DNA of 64,000 nt. It comes from Epiperipatus broadwayi (lineage: Eukaryota > Onychophora > Udeonychophora > Euonychophora > Peripatidae). Of this stretch, positions 47,888 through 58,269 are shown one piece after another. The position numbers were made by a program, and so were the translations under genes. Location of the stretch: contig JAQFVV010006503.1 of assembly GCA_028023455.1 (NCBI GenBank), positions 106,001 to 170,000 on the forward strand, written 5' to 3'. How positions within the stretch are numbered: the first letter of the stretch is position 1; the number at the start of each line of letters is the position of its first letter. The notes beneath the pieces are model-generated. The model was given only the letters and a program-made list of their open reading frames with translations, was not told the DNA's origin and made no database searches.

Positions 47888-49719
47888 AACCTGCTGAACA
47901 TCTACCTGCAAATGCATCTCCAGAGGTAACCTAAATTAACCCAAGAGCTCTTGTGATTCCTAACTAACATGCCATACCTATTTAACATTGTTTTCTTATA
48001 TTTCACATAACTTCATTATGTATTTCTTTAATGTTTTTAAATATACTCAACATTTTGCTCTATCCTTGGGTTAATATTTTCTATTTATAAAGCTTTCTTT
48101 TATTTTATTATGATAATGTGTCAGAATCGTCTTTGACCGAGTGAACTATTCCCTCTATTGAAAGTAAGACACCGCTATTAAGGCATATTTTAAATTTATA
48201 ATTTTCCAATTTATTATCTTGCAAATCACTCGTTCGAGGGTGATTCTTTTCTTTAATATAATATAATCACATAGTTTAAAATCTACATGGTATTGATTTT
48301 AATCTAATATAAGAGTATGTGCGAAGTCAATGGTTAAATGTGTCCCTTAATGCATGATTGCGTATATAAATCTATACTTACTTTTAAACCCGCAAGCATG
48401 CATTTTCCTATTTTAATTACCATGTTCTACTTTAATTATGAAGTTCATCATTGACGTCGAGAATGTGCGGACCCTTTTAAATAAATTTCGGGGACTTTGA
48501 TTGGGCATTTCTCTTAATCCGAGTAAAACCCATTTAGTATGTTTTTATATACACTAGTCTCGTATTGCTGGTAAATGAATTGGTTGTTGAGACCGCTTTG
48601 TTTATTTTTCCAAGGATTCTTTACACGGCAAAGTCCGTTCTTTTCTCTCCACGCTTGCGGTTTCCAGGCAGAGGGTGTCCCAAATGACACCCCTGGGAAT
48701 TAAACGCAATCGTCACACAGTCGCTAAGTTTCGGCTGTTCGTCAAAATACTTTCCTACGGGTTAGCGGCGAGATGCCCTCTGTAATTATTCTGGATCTTC
48801 AATATTGTTTTATTTTATATTTATTTTACAAAGCATCCGTGACTTAAACATGTCACACCCTCCAACTTTAGTAAATTCATTATCAGCAATACTGACCTCC
48901 CAATACAAATCTATTATTATTATTCTCAAATAAATGCTTTGATCCCATTCTCACATTGTTGCTTAGTGAGCTTTAGTCCATGCTATTCTTGAAATCCATA
49001 AATATTTTAGAACACTTAATTTTAAATATTTTCTTAAACTTGTATAATTACTCAAAGCACCTCGCACATATTCCTATCTCGTCAAGCACATTATCGTAAA
49101 GCTATTAGCCTGAGGAGTAGAATATATCACTTTGTTTTAAAACCTCTTTTTGTCATTTATTGAAATATAATGCCCACAATTATCTAATACGCATCCCTGT
49201 CTCATATAAGCAGACAGTGGCATTATATATATATTTATATAAATAAATTGTGTGAAATTATTTAAAACTAAATTTGATTTCTTATTTTATTTGATTCCTA
49301 TCACTGTCTCGGTCTATATATATATATATTTTCTGCATTTCTTTTGTAAATTTATAGACGTTAATTAGCCACCCAAACTTTGTTTAGTATAGAGTCTTTT
49401 GTTTCTCCCTGACCACCAGGCACCGGTCAAAGGTCATACTAGTAGTGGCATCAGATGCGTTGTCACGTAGATGGTGCTGTGAAATTTGGGCTTTAGATTC
49501 GAACTTAGTATATCTAGAAGGCAACCCCTCCTAGAACGTTCAGTTTTGTGTCTGGGGTTTGAATTCTGCAGTGTGTTAGCAAGATAGATGATTATGACCA
49601 TTACAATATATAAGAAATTCAAACTCAGACATTCACATGATCCTCAACTTCCATGCCATCTCATAATGCTGACCCACTTGGTCACAAACATGTTGAAAAG
49701 ATAAATAATCACCAATATA

Positions 49720-49768
49720 TGTGTTTCATGCTAAACCAGCAAACATCAGTGGGTCTAGTTATATACAA
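49720..49768 (-). ncRNA. Degenerate hammerhead-like motif
   Basis: Minus strand: CCCA, CTGATGT (last core base changed), hairpin TGCT-ggttt-AGCA, GAAA, ACACATATAT, TTGG. Clearly related to the motif at 28819-28858 by the shared tgctggtt.agca hairpin, but with a broken core and stem III. Inactive by inspection. It lies between the LTR element and the LINE fragment. Confidence 0.4.
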
Positions 49769-49859
49769 TCAATGCTCAGCTTTATATTAAGATAGCTAAT
49801 CTTCATACTTTAATGGACAGGCTTCAAACTACTCCAACCCACACCTCTTCAACTGTCCA

Positions 49860-50444
49860 TTTCATAAATAGAGATACTATTTGATCTAATTTATTGCATG
49901 GAAGTGAGATTTGGACATTGTATTGATACAACATAAAGGCATTAAAAAGTTTATTTAAGTCTATTTTGTAAAATTTTAAAAATTTAACAGCAAAATCATG
50001 AAAACAAATATCTTCAATTTGCTGGGTGCAATACTATAGTTTCTACTATTGTAAAATCACAACTCCTTTAGACTGAATATATAAAACACATGATAATACA
50101 ACACATTCTAAAAGGATATTTTATGATACATATGAGCATTGTTGTTATAAAGAAGTAGGTCCATTTTAGTTATAAAGATTATCTGAAATACTTTCTAGAA
50201 ATATTTTTTATTGGAAAGACGTGACAGAAAATAGAATGAATTGGAAAATTATAATTATATATAGTGTTGATGTATTTCAGAAAGAAATGGTTTTTGCAAA
50301 AGAAACTAAAAGACAACACCACAAAATATCAAATAACAACAAAAAAAGACAATCATGTTCTATTTATGGACATATTTGTCTTTCAAGATTAACTAGTATA
50401 GTCATTACAAAACTTTTAAACTATTTTTTATTCTTGGAAATAAA
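49860..50444 (+). pseudogene. Decayed LINE, thumb and C-terminal part (right half)
   Basis: Plus-strand pieces: LLHGSEIWTLY..NIKALKS (thumb, compare LLYGSESWTVYRRHIK), SICWVQYYSF, and an open C-terminal frame from 50221 with MNWK, then VFQKEMVFAKETKRQHHKIS, then CSIYGHICLSRLT. This order matches the C-terminus of the LINE whose endonuclease/RT part is at 36640-38430. Same strand and complementary content suggest one element split by the LTR insertion. Confidence 0.6.
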
Positions 50445-50771
50445 ATGAGTATATTCATTTATGAATACAAAGCTGATAAATTTAATATATATCTAATATT
50501 CTTTTTTATAAGTGAAATGTACAATTTTCATTACTTCATGGTATTTGTTTCATTTTCAATACTTCCAAATCTTGATTATTTATATGATTATTATAAATTC
50601 TATGTGAAATTAATTCTAGTTAAAAGATTGCTTTATGTATCTATGGTTGATTATATTCCATATGTTACAAGTACTGAGATTTCCTATGAAATAGATTATC
50701 TACCAAAGGTAAGTAAAACTGTTGATAATATTTATATTCTATTGAAAGTAATGCAGGCCATCAATTATTAA
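50445..50771 (+). other. Open frame of 108 codons, unrecognised
   Basis: Starts MSIFIYEYKADKFNIY and ends LLKVMQAINY. Rich in I, Y, F and L, with no motif that I can name, no clear signal and no second copy in the window. In DNA this AT-rich, a 108-codon frame is mildly unusual but not decisive. It directly follows the LINE relic (4-bp overlap with its last open piece). Confidence 0.15.
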
Positions 50772-50793
50772 TTTAATCCAAACCAATTATGAC

Positions 50794-50796
<3 letters not shown>

Positions 50797-50823
<27 letters not shown>
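50797..50823. repeat. (TA)n microsatellite
   Basis: TA dinucleotides at the edge of RepA copy 2. Confidence 0.95.
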
Positions 50824-50827
<4 letters not shown>

Positions 50828-51786
50828 AATGGTATATAAATATGCCGTTACATTAATTTAAAATAAAAACTTTAAGTTCGCAAATAAAAATAAATTTATT
50901 AAAAACTAAAAGCTAAAAAAATTAGAGTTGTTCAATATATATATATATATTCACACAGATGCAAAACTTTAAAAATTATTTCTTTTTAAATAAAAAAAAA
51001 AAAGGGTATTTGAACGTACTTTTTTAGAAAAAAGTATAAGAAAAAGATAATATATTTCTGTAAATGGAAATGATTGCTTTATAAATTAATTGAAAAGCAA
51101 ACTAGCGTTTGGGACTCTTATATAATTAAAAAGTCAGAGGTAAGATATAGATAAAAGAATAACAAGAATTAGCTTGACCAATGGAAGCACCAAGCCTCAG
51201 CTCGGACCCTAACGAAAATGATGGATTAGTGACATTTTGTTTTTTGAATCCAGAGGATGATTATAAAAGGAAAAATATTAAAATTAAGGACAGTGCCAGA
51301 CAGTTCCAGCTTGATCATTTTTGAGAGGTGTGATAGGATGCACATATCACCCTCTCTCTCTATTTTAAAAAATGAAACAACTGTGATACCGGAATGGAAC
51401 CAGCTAAGGCTACCTCCAGAACATCAGACCGGTCTTCCAATGGGAACATCATGGGAATTGGCACCAAGAACCATGACTCTTCTACTGTAAGCTATTGAAC
51501 TGAACAATTTTAAAATTTAAAAGTAATTAAGAACTTTCGTCAAGATTTGACAAGTTTAATAAACAAATTAAATCTAATTTTTGTAAAATGAATTATAATC
51601 TGACTTTTCCAAATCACTTATTGTTTAATTTTTTTTTTTGACATTTAAGTTTTGCTGAAAATCATTTTTATTTTTTATTTTTATTTTTATTAATATTTAT
51701 TAATGTGGTTTTAATTTCTCCTTATTTGTAAAAATGAAAATACTTAATTGTAAATTATTAGAGAAAAAATAGTTAGTAATAAATTT

Positions 51787-51827
51787 GGCTGAACGTTTTC
51801 GAGGAACCGTGCCTCATACTCATAGCC
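51787..51827 (-). ncRNA. Hammerhead-like fold, left Penelope arm
   Basis: Minus strand: GGCT (stem I), ATGA-GTA-TGAGG, loop, CCTC (stem II GAGG/CCTC), GAA, palindrome AACGTT, C, AGCC (stem I). Every element of a type I hammerhead is in order. But where CTGATGA is expected there is TGA, three extra bases and TGA, and the first C is an A. The GAA is intact in this arm. Activity is unknown. Confidence 0.45.
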
Positions 51828-51895
51828 TTAGTGAAAATGTACTTGATATATGTAAATGAGAATATGGGGAAACAAAAGCCACAATTAACACCAGG

Positions 51896-52135
51896 TTGGC
51901 TCAACATCGGTACACCTTCAATAGAGCCCAAACGAACAGCAGTACATCTTCTGCATTTTTTGAACATACTAAACAATCAGGGCACAATTTCATACCCGCT
52001 AACCCCGTTATTTTATGCTCAGAACCAAACGACTACAGGAGAAAGATAAAAGAGGCATTCTACATTAACAGAGACATCCATGCAATCAACAGAAGAGACA
52101 CGTGCTTCGACATTTTGAAAAAATGGGCTACTTAA
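51896..52135 (+). pseudogene. GIY-YIG domain C-terminal fragment (Penelope-like)
   Basis: An open frame of 79 residues: AQHRYTFNRAQTNSSTSSAF, then FFEHTKQSGHNF, then YRRKIKEAFYIN and a final NRRDTCFDILKKWAT. The pattern R/H..F...., then H....GH.F, then .R...EA..I follows the end of GIY-YIG endonuclease domains in Penelope-like elements. The GIY and YIG strands themselves and the whole reverse transcriptase are missing (5' truncation). It cannot be active. There is no natural ATG at the start. Confidence 0.6.
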
Positions 52136-52188
52136 CAGTAACTCATTTGAATATTCTCATTTACATATATCAAGTACATTTTCACTAA

Positions 52189-52229
52189 GGCTATGAGTAT
52201 GAGGCACGGTTCCTCAAAAACGTTCAGCC
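52189..52229 (+). ncRNA. Hammerhead-like fold, right Penelope arm
   Basis: Same fold as in the left arm on the opposite strand: GGCT, ATGAGTATGAGG, CCTC, then CAAAAACGTTC and AGCC. Here the conserved G before AAA is replaced, so this copy is further from active. Confidence 0.4.
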
Positions 52230-53702
52230 AAATTTATTACTAACTATTTTTTCTCTAATAATTTATAATATTTATTGTAGAAATTATTAAATGCATTAAA
52301 TTTAAGTTGGGCATAGACGCTTGCATAGATTCGTTCATGTTTAATTACGTTTTTGTTTTCATATATGATTAAAATATATAGACATTCGGTAAATAATGAT
52401 ATCTTATGTTGAATATCTAAAATGTATTTATTCGGATGTCTTTTTAGTTATTGGTGTCAATGCGGCATCTTATGATGAATGCCATTGGGTTTCTAGTGAA
52501 TTCCCTCTGCAATTACATCAATGACTTTTATGTTTTGATCATTTATGTTTATGTTGAATTGTTTTTGAGCGTGTAATTTATGTAGTCAATCTATACTCAA
52601 CATTAAACAACAAACTTTTATAAAATCCATCTGTGCGAATTTATATAAATATTAAATTTAAGTCGAGCATGAATGGCTATATAGATTTGTAAAGTTATAT
52701 TAGTTAATTAGGGAAGGGAAATGTTAGGTTATTTGTTTCGTAGTTAAATTAGGTCAATGGATTGAATATATTGTTGTAATTAGTAGATGTAGTATGAGAT
52801 CCACTATGGGCAGGATCAATTTATGTGCTGCATACTCCTCTGTTGCCTATGGAAAGGATAATAAGATGAAATGCAGTCCATTCCTATGGAGTTTTTATTT
52901 TTATTGTTTTTCTTGCCGACAGATGTAGCATTCCTGTTTTGTTGAGAGTCAATATCTTCTCTAACCATACTGTTCAGATGTACATTCCTGACAGTATAGT
53001 ATTTAGTGCTGTCATATTTTCATGTTACATTGAATAAATCAATGTATCAGATGGATTGACGCCAGTTTGACTGTGAACTTTTGGCCTAAGGTTAAATAAG
53101 AGATAGAATATTTTCTTTTCAAATACAATCTATGTAGTTTATTCATACTCGACAATCTTAAAATAAGTATAAAATTCATCTGTGTTGATAATTTTAAATT
53201 TTAAAATAATAATTTAAATTAAAAGTTCATATTAAAAAAATAATAAATGTTATTCCTCAAATTTAAAATGATTATATATGTGCATTAATAAATGTTATTC
53301 GTGTGTCAATTACTGGTAGTAGCTTTTATTTTTTTTTATATATTTAAGATATAGATTAAACAAAGTTATATATTATATTCTCTGCATCTCCACTGAGCTA
53401 ACTTGGGCTAATGGTCTAAATATAAAATAAAGTGGGATCTTAACAGCACATATCTGCCTACTTTATAAATTTTCTAGGTTCAAATGTCTAGATGGCGCCC
53501 TTGTAGTGTAGATACGTAAGACTGCAACTTCATCATTTTTCAGACCATTATAATATATATACAAAACAAGTTATAAATTTTGTAACTTGCTTATAGCTTG
53601 CATTTTATGATCACTAGATGGAGCTTTACCAATAACATACTATCAAGCTTTGTTTACATAAATGCTGAGAGAGATAGAATTCAATATCTCTTTCAAATTG
53701 TC

Positions 53703-53757
53703 TCCAACCTTTAAACTATGGTTTTGAGCTAGTTGGCTCATGTCAGTAAAGGGTAGG
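53703..53757 (-). ncRNA. Hammerhead-like fold, left arm of the palindrome
   Basis: Minus strand: CC and CTTT (stem I), A, CTGA-CA-TGA, stem II GAGC-caacta-GCTC, AAA in place of GAA, AAC-cata-GTT (stem III), T, AAAG and TTGG (stem I). The core has two inserted bases and has lost the G of GAA. Confidence 0.45.
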
Positions 53758-53768
53758 AAGACTAGAAA

Positions 53769-53823
53769 CTACCCTTTACTGACATGAGCCAACTAACTCG
53801 AAAACATGGTTTAAAAGTTGGAG
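53769..53823 (+). ncRNA. Hammerhead-like fold, right arm of the palindrome
   Basis: Plus strand: CC, CTTT, A, CTGA-CA-TGA, GAG-ccaactaa-CTC, GAA, AAC-atg-GTT, T, AAAG, TTGG. All stems form and GAA is kept. The only clear break from the consensus is the two-base insertion in CTGATGA. Confidence 0.48.
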
Positions 53824-53984
53824 ACAATTTGAAAGAGATATTGAATTCTATCTCTCTCAGTGTTTTTGTAAACAAAGCATGATAGTAGGCTATGGGTAAA
53901 GCTCCATCTAGTGATCATATATTTATATATATATATTGTGCCAGTCAAAACATGCTTATCCATCTAACATGAGCTGGAACTCAC

Positions 53985-54100
53985 AAAATGTACTTCAAAC
54001 CCAGTCAAGCCCGAGATTTAGGTCAGGGACCAGCCTGGATTCGAACCCACTCTCCAAGCACCAGATCTAACACCCAATGGATAACATAATAATGGAAGCA
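53985..54100 (-). mobile_element. Possible second tRNA-derived SINE family
   Basis: Minus strand: gggtgttagatctggtgctt, gagagt, then gggttcgaatccaggctgg, a good B box. The A box is weak. It is different in sequence from the common SINE of this window, and there is only one copy. Confidence 0.35.
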
Positions 54101-55363
54101 CACGAGATTTAATTCTTCATCCGGCCCACTAGCAAATCGGAGAAAACAATAAGACTCATGGACTTAAACATATATATAAACAACATAAATACTAGACATT
54201 CCACAGATAAAATCTAACATATTTAAATAATAGGGGCTTTACTAATGAATACTTATGGGCAATTAGTGAATTGGATTGATTTAATAATGAGACAGAAACT
54301 GATATATGATGAATTAAAATATATTTATTGACAATTGTTGTTGGCAAATGCACACAGGCATTTCATTTATAAAGTAACATTCTCTAGACTATTTGAACAA
54401 TAATTGATGTTGGCAAATAGGTTTGTGGCTATGATTCAATGGAGCCAAATATCCTGCTATACAACTAATCACTACATTAACTTATTTGTTATGTCCTTTT
54501 ATAATCAGTTCGAGTGGCTCTTTTACGTAAAATCAAACCAAGTCTGGAGTGAAACTTAATACATCTGACTATAATCAATTTATATATTAATTATGGGCTT
54601 ATAAAGCATCCCAGATAGCTTAAGATCGAACGGGTTTTCAAGAATGCTTCGGTTCAATGCCGAAGATTGCATATTAGGGAAGAAAGAGTTGGCTATAACG
54701 ATTTTACTAATATGCTAGGCACAAGTAAAGTATAATAATAAAGTGGCTCTGTGGATGGAAGAATAGTTTTAGGGTTTTTGTGACAAACAACAGTTTACCC
54801 AATAACCGGTCGCCATGCTGCTAATGGGGAACTTTTATTTGGTTCAGAGGTGGGGGACTTACATGCTAATCTGGCCCGTAGCTCAGACTTCGCTACTGCA
54901 CTACCCATAAGAGAAGATGGGATGGACTTACCGTGGCTCCATCTTATATATATATATCAAAAAGAACAGCACAATGAGAAAATATTAATAAATCCCACAT
55001 CCGCCAAGCCGAAGGATATTATAAATTAAAGATCATATATTAAATGAACACTAGATCATCAGCTTGATCAAAAGAGCCAACTCTTCTGTAGCATGAGAAA
55101 TACGATATGCTACTGACAGGAATATATAGATACAAACTTTACTTTATCCCGTTCAATCTCTTTAGTTATCTATAACTACTAAACTTTTAAAAGAGGGAAA
55201 AGTATATTGAATAGGGGACTTACGAATACTTAACTAAAAAAAATATACTTATGATTGCACTCCAGGCTAGTTTAATCTTTAGTAATATAATAATTAAAGG
55301 TTGAAAAGCCACATTTTATATTTATATTAATTAATTTATTAAATGACAAAAATATGAATTTGG

Positions 55364-55472
55364 GTTTCGAAACAGCGCACGAAATGACGCTATATAAATA
55401 ATAATATGGAGATTTTAAATGATATCTTTTTAAAAAAACATATTGGTAATTAAATGCACGCTGTTTCGAAAC
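55364..55472. repeat. Inverted repeat around gtttcgaaacagcg
   Basis: gtttcgaaacagcg at 55364-55377 and its complement at 55459-55472 enclose about 80 bp. The arm half gtttcgaaac is itself a palindrome. Confidence 0.75.
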
Positions 55473-55829
55473 ATAGGCATAATTAATAATAATTAAACAT
55501 AAGCAAAAGAAAAGCAAAATATAACTGCAGTGATTAAATTATATAGCAAAATATTAATTAACAAAGAAATTTAGCAAAAATATTTCATTTATAGATTTCA
55601 AATACGATTTAGACAGAGTTTACAATATTGAATTAATAAAGAAATTTGCAAAAGTATTTCATTTTAGAGAATTTACAATATTATTTGGAAAATAATTTAG
55701 AAAAAAATTACAATAATATGGTTAGCTAACCTGATTTTGAAGAAATAATGATTGTTGTTGAAATTCACACAGAGCTCTGTGATTTTAAATAATATTAAAA
55801 CAGTTCTCCTATAGCTGAACTGGAGATAT

Positions 55830-55950
55830 TCGAGCTGGAACGAAGGTGAGTTCTTTGGCAGCTTATGGCATGTTCTTATTCAGTTGCGAGATGATTTAAA
55901 ATGGTGTTGGAACGAAGGCAAGTTCTTTTAGCGGCTTATGACATCTTTTA
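55830..55950 (+). repeat. 72-bp tandem pair
   Basis: ctggaacgaaggtgagttct followed by agcttatggcat at 55834, and ttggaacgaaggcaagttct followed by ggcttatgacat near 55906. Diverged. Confidence 0.7.
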
Positions 55951-57053
55951 TTTGTTGTGGTTGTTGCTTCGGCATTTGATGGATTGAATTCGGCGTTCCA
56001 TCACGGGAATTGCAGCAATTCTTGCCTGACTTTAGCCAGACATGGTAAAATTAAACAATTTTGACTTGGATAGTAATAGCTCTTCAAAAGCAAGATGGAG
56101 TATATCTTCCTGCTTAAAATAAGGCCTATTTATCCATTTCCACTAAACCTTAACACCTTTTTGGAATTTCGTTTGCCTCGGGACCAATTGACTTTTAATT
56201 AAATAAAATAATATAATCCAATTTCTGCAACAGATAACGTCTCCGAGGTGTTATATTTAATTTACTTTAAAAATTATTAAAACATATAAATTATATAATT
56301 TGATTCAGTTTCATTAATTAAATTCCTTTTTAGGTGTTAAAGAATGTTAAAGCTTAGCAGAAGGAATGGTATTCTGATTTAATGATAAGGCCTTTTGTGC
56401 AAACAAAAATCAATCAGTAAACTAGATTTTACTTTTTACCCAGGGGCGTCACTAATTGATTTCTTGTTTACACAAAATTCTCATTTTTAATTATAAACGG
56501 ATTTTTATTTTACTGAAATAAATAACTTTTAACATATTTGTTTTTACCAAATTATTTGTTTAAAAAAAAGCAAATTTAAAGAAAATACTTTAGTTTCAAT
56601 TATATATGTAAAACATTAAATCAGAAAGCCGTTAAATATATTTTAAAGAAAACATTTTACATTATAGTATATCTTTTTTATTTTAACTTAAATATATATA
56701 TAAATCATTTTGCCGCTATTCCAAGGTTTAAATTATCCATCCACATACGAATATTATAGCGAATATAATTAAGAATTGACTGAAAATTAATAAAACATTT
56801 TATAATAATTTATGAGCATTTCTCCGCTATAATTTTATCAAACCTGTCTAATTATAGCGTGTTTTCATAAGTAAATGGATGATCCATTTAAGCGGCCATT
56901 GTAGCAAAGTTTTCCCGCTCGACTTATATATAACATTTTTACATATGACATTTCTACATTTAAGATAGGTTCGAAACTAGTTCAGACGAGTAGGTCATTA
57001 GGTTGATGGTGAAACGGAAAGGGATTGGAGGTTTCCGTTTCAATACATATATG

Positions 57054-57279
57054 CAAATTTATAAATAAATATTTAAAACTACAGTATTTAAAAGCTTATA
57101 AAAAATATTTGTATAACCGTCACTTAGGAGCGCTTTCAACTAACTTGTAGCTTTGTCAACTATCACGTGATAGTTGACAAAGCTACAAGTTAGTTGAAAG
57201 CACTCCTAAGTGACGGTTATACATATATTTTTTATAAGCTTTTAAATACTGTATTTTTAAATATTTATTTATAAATTTG
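57054..57279. repeat. 226-bp palindrome without spacer
   Basis: The centre is tatcac|gtgata at 57166/57167. The arms of 113 bp are inverted copies with only a few mismatches, for example gtataaccgtcacttaggag against its complement at 57207-57226. It could be a foldback element or a recent inverted duplication. Confidence 0.93.
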
Positions 57280-57394
57280 TGTATATTATTTTGAAGAAAT
57301 ACAGACATCGATTTATAATATATATATATATATATATTCACATTAAATACTTCTTAATGCTATAATAGTAATTATAAATAAAATAGAAATCCAT

Positions 57395-57907
57395 ATAACA
57401 TTACAATACTAGCCAAAACTAAACTTTATTAGAATTCTTCTACAGCCATGGTTTCATCTATAAGCAAATAGATCTTTTCAAGTTAATTTCAATTAAACAT
57501 ACAACATATATATGTCTTCCCATCACTCACTTCAAAAGTCAACCTCCTTTAACATCAAATAATATCTTCATGTGATTGACGGCTTCAGATTCAAAAAAAT
57601 TATCATAAAAGTTAATTTTATTATTCTTTTCAATTCACTTTTTTCATAAAAAGTAGCCTCTGCATTGTCAAATTAAGACTTAATGAAAGAGTTAGAGTTA
57701 AAAATATATATCATAACTCAGTTTTGCATATTCACAAACTGAACACGATCACGAAATTTTATTTGATAATGCAGAGATTATTGTTTATGAAAAAAGTGAA
57801 TTGACAAGAAGAGTAAAAGAAATTTTGATAAAAATTTTTTTTGAATTTGAGTCCATCACTAGGAAGTTGGTTTTTGAAGTGAATGATGGGAATAATATTT
57901 TTTGTTT

Positions 57908-57944
<37 letters not shown>

Positions 57945-58050
57945 TATATATATATATATATATATATGTTTAGTTGAATTTCACTTGAAAAGATTATTAA
58001 TAGGTAACACCATGGTTGTGGAAGAATTTTAGTAAAATTGTATTTTTGGC
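57395..58050. mobile_element. Foldback element with about 290-bp arms
   Basis: The left arm 57395-57680 pairs with the right arm 57745-58050. Examples: aattcttctacagccatggt against accatggttgtggaagaatt, and caattcacttttttcataaa against its complement near 57788. The right arm has been enlarged by a TA microsatellite (57909-57968) where the left has only tatatat. The spacer is about 65 bp. No coding content. Confidence 0.85.
57909..57968. repeat. (TA)n microsatellite
   Basis: About 60 bp of TA with one interruption, inside the right arm of the foldback element. Confidence 0.97.
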
Positions 58051-58212
58051 TGCAGGCAAAATATATTTATAAATCATGTTTCCTAGTAACAATCATGTTT
58101 AATAAAATAAAATGGAAGTAAATATTCTGACGTTTTGACAAGATAAAATAATGTCAGTATATTTAGTCGAATTTTTTTATGAAACATGGTTGCTCTTGAA
58201 ACCATGATTTGT

Positions 58213-58225
58213 AATATATATATAT

Positions 58226-58261
<36 letters not shown>
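58213..58261. repeat. (TA)n microsatellite
   Basis: About 48 bp of TA with one phase break. The frames read through it on both strands are artefacts. Confidence 0.97.
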
Positions 58262-58269
58262 AGGTTTGT

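Larger units (their letters stand above)
38441..49605 (+). mobile_element. Non-autonomous LTR retrotransposon with 2.7-kb LTRs
   Basis: Two direct copies of a 2.72-kb sequence starting TGAAACAGTAAGG and ending TTACA surround only about 2.4 kb of internal DNA. The flanks give a 4-bp target duplication, atat (38437-38440 and 49606-49609). The internal part has a tRNA-Lys-type primer-binding site, a broken gag-like frame and a purine-rich tract. It has no protease, reverse transcriptase, RNase H or integrase, so it depended on other elements. By eye the LTRs differ by only a few percent, mostly transitions. The 3' LTR is split by an RTE insertion. LTRs longer than the internal region are unusual for an animal element. 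Confidence 0.93.
43579..49605 (+). repeat. 3' LTR, split by an RTE insertion
   Basis: The left part is 43579-44058 and the right part 47351-49605. Without the RTE and one 12-bp target copy it is 2,723 bp and colinear with the 5' LTR. The right end, cattaca, is followed by the target repeat atat. Confidence 0.93.
51751..52267 (+). mobile_element. Penelope-like fragment with 117-bp inverted arms
   Basis: The left arm 51751-51867 and right arm 52151-52267 are inverted copies with very few differences. Both hold the hammerhead-like fold listed below. Between them is a frame for the C-terminal part of a GIY-YIG domain. Inverted or direct terminal repeats around a 5'-truncated body are typical of Penelope-like elements. 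It is inserted in RepA copy 2. Confidence 0.75.
50826..53385 (-). repeat. RepA dispersed repeat, copy 2 (inverted, interrupted)
   Basis: Colinear in reverse with 1035-2960. Examples: cagaccggtcttccaatggg at 51427 against the complement near 2402, and the block 52600-53160 against 1370-1950. A Penelope-like fragment interrupts it at about 51751-52267, and it lacks the 84-bp insert found in copy 1. Confidence 0.75.
53555..53925. mobile_element. Palindromic relative of the retrozyme unit
   Basis: Two arms meet near 53764: gatcactagatggagcttta at 53609 is mirrored at 53895-53914. The arms share with the 416-bp units the series tagatggagctttacc, gtttacataaa, tctctttca and tca.gtaaaggac-like blocks. 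Each arm has a hammerhead-like fold (next two entries). The flank is TA-rich. I read it as an older subfamily, about 200 bp per arm. Confidence 0.7.
53935..57050. other. Less AT-rich unclassified DNA
   Basis: The base composition is visibly richer in G/C than in the rest of the window, especially 54600-54950 and 55800-56050. Inside I see a tRNA-like stretch (listed), a 72-bp tandem pair and an inverted repeat around gtttcgaaacagcg. No coding frame with motifs. It could be an old LTR or other long element whose partner lies outside the window. Confidence 0.4.
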
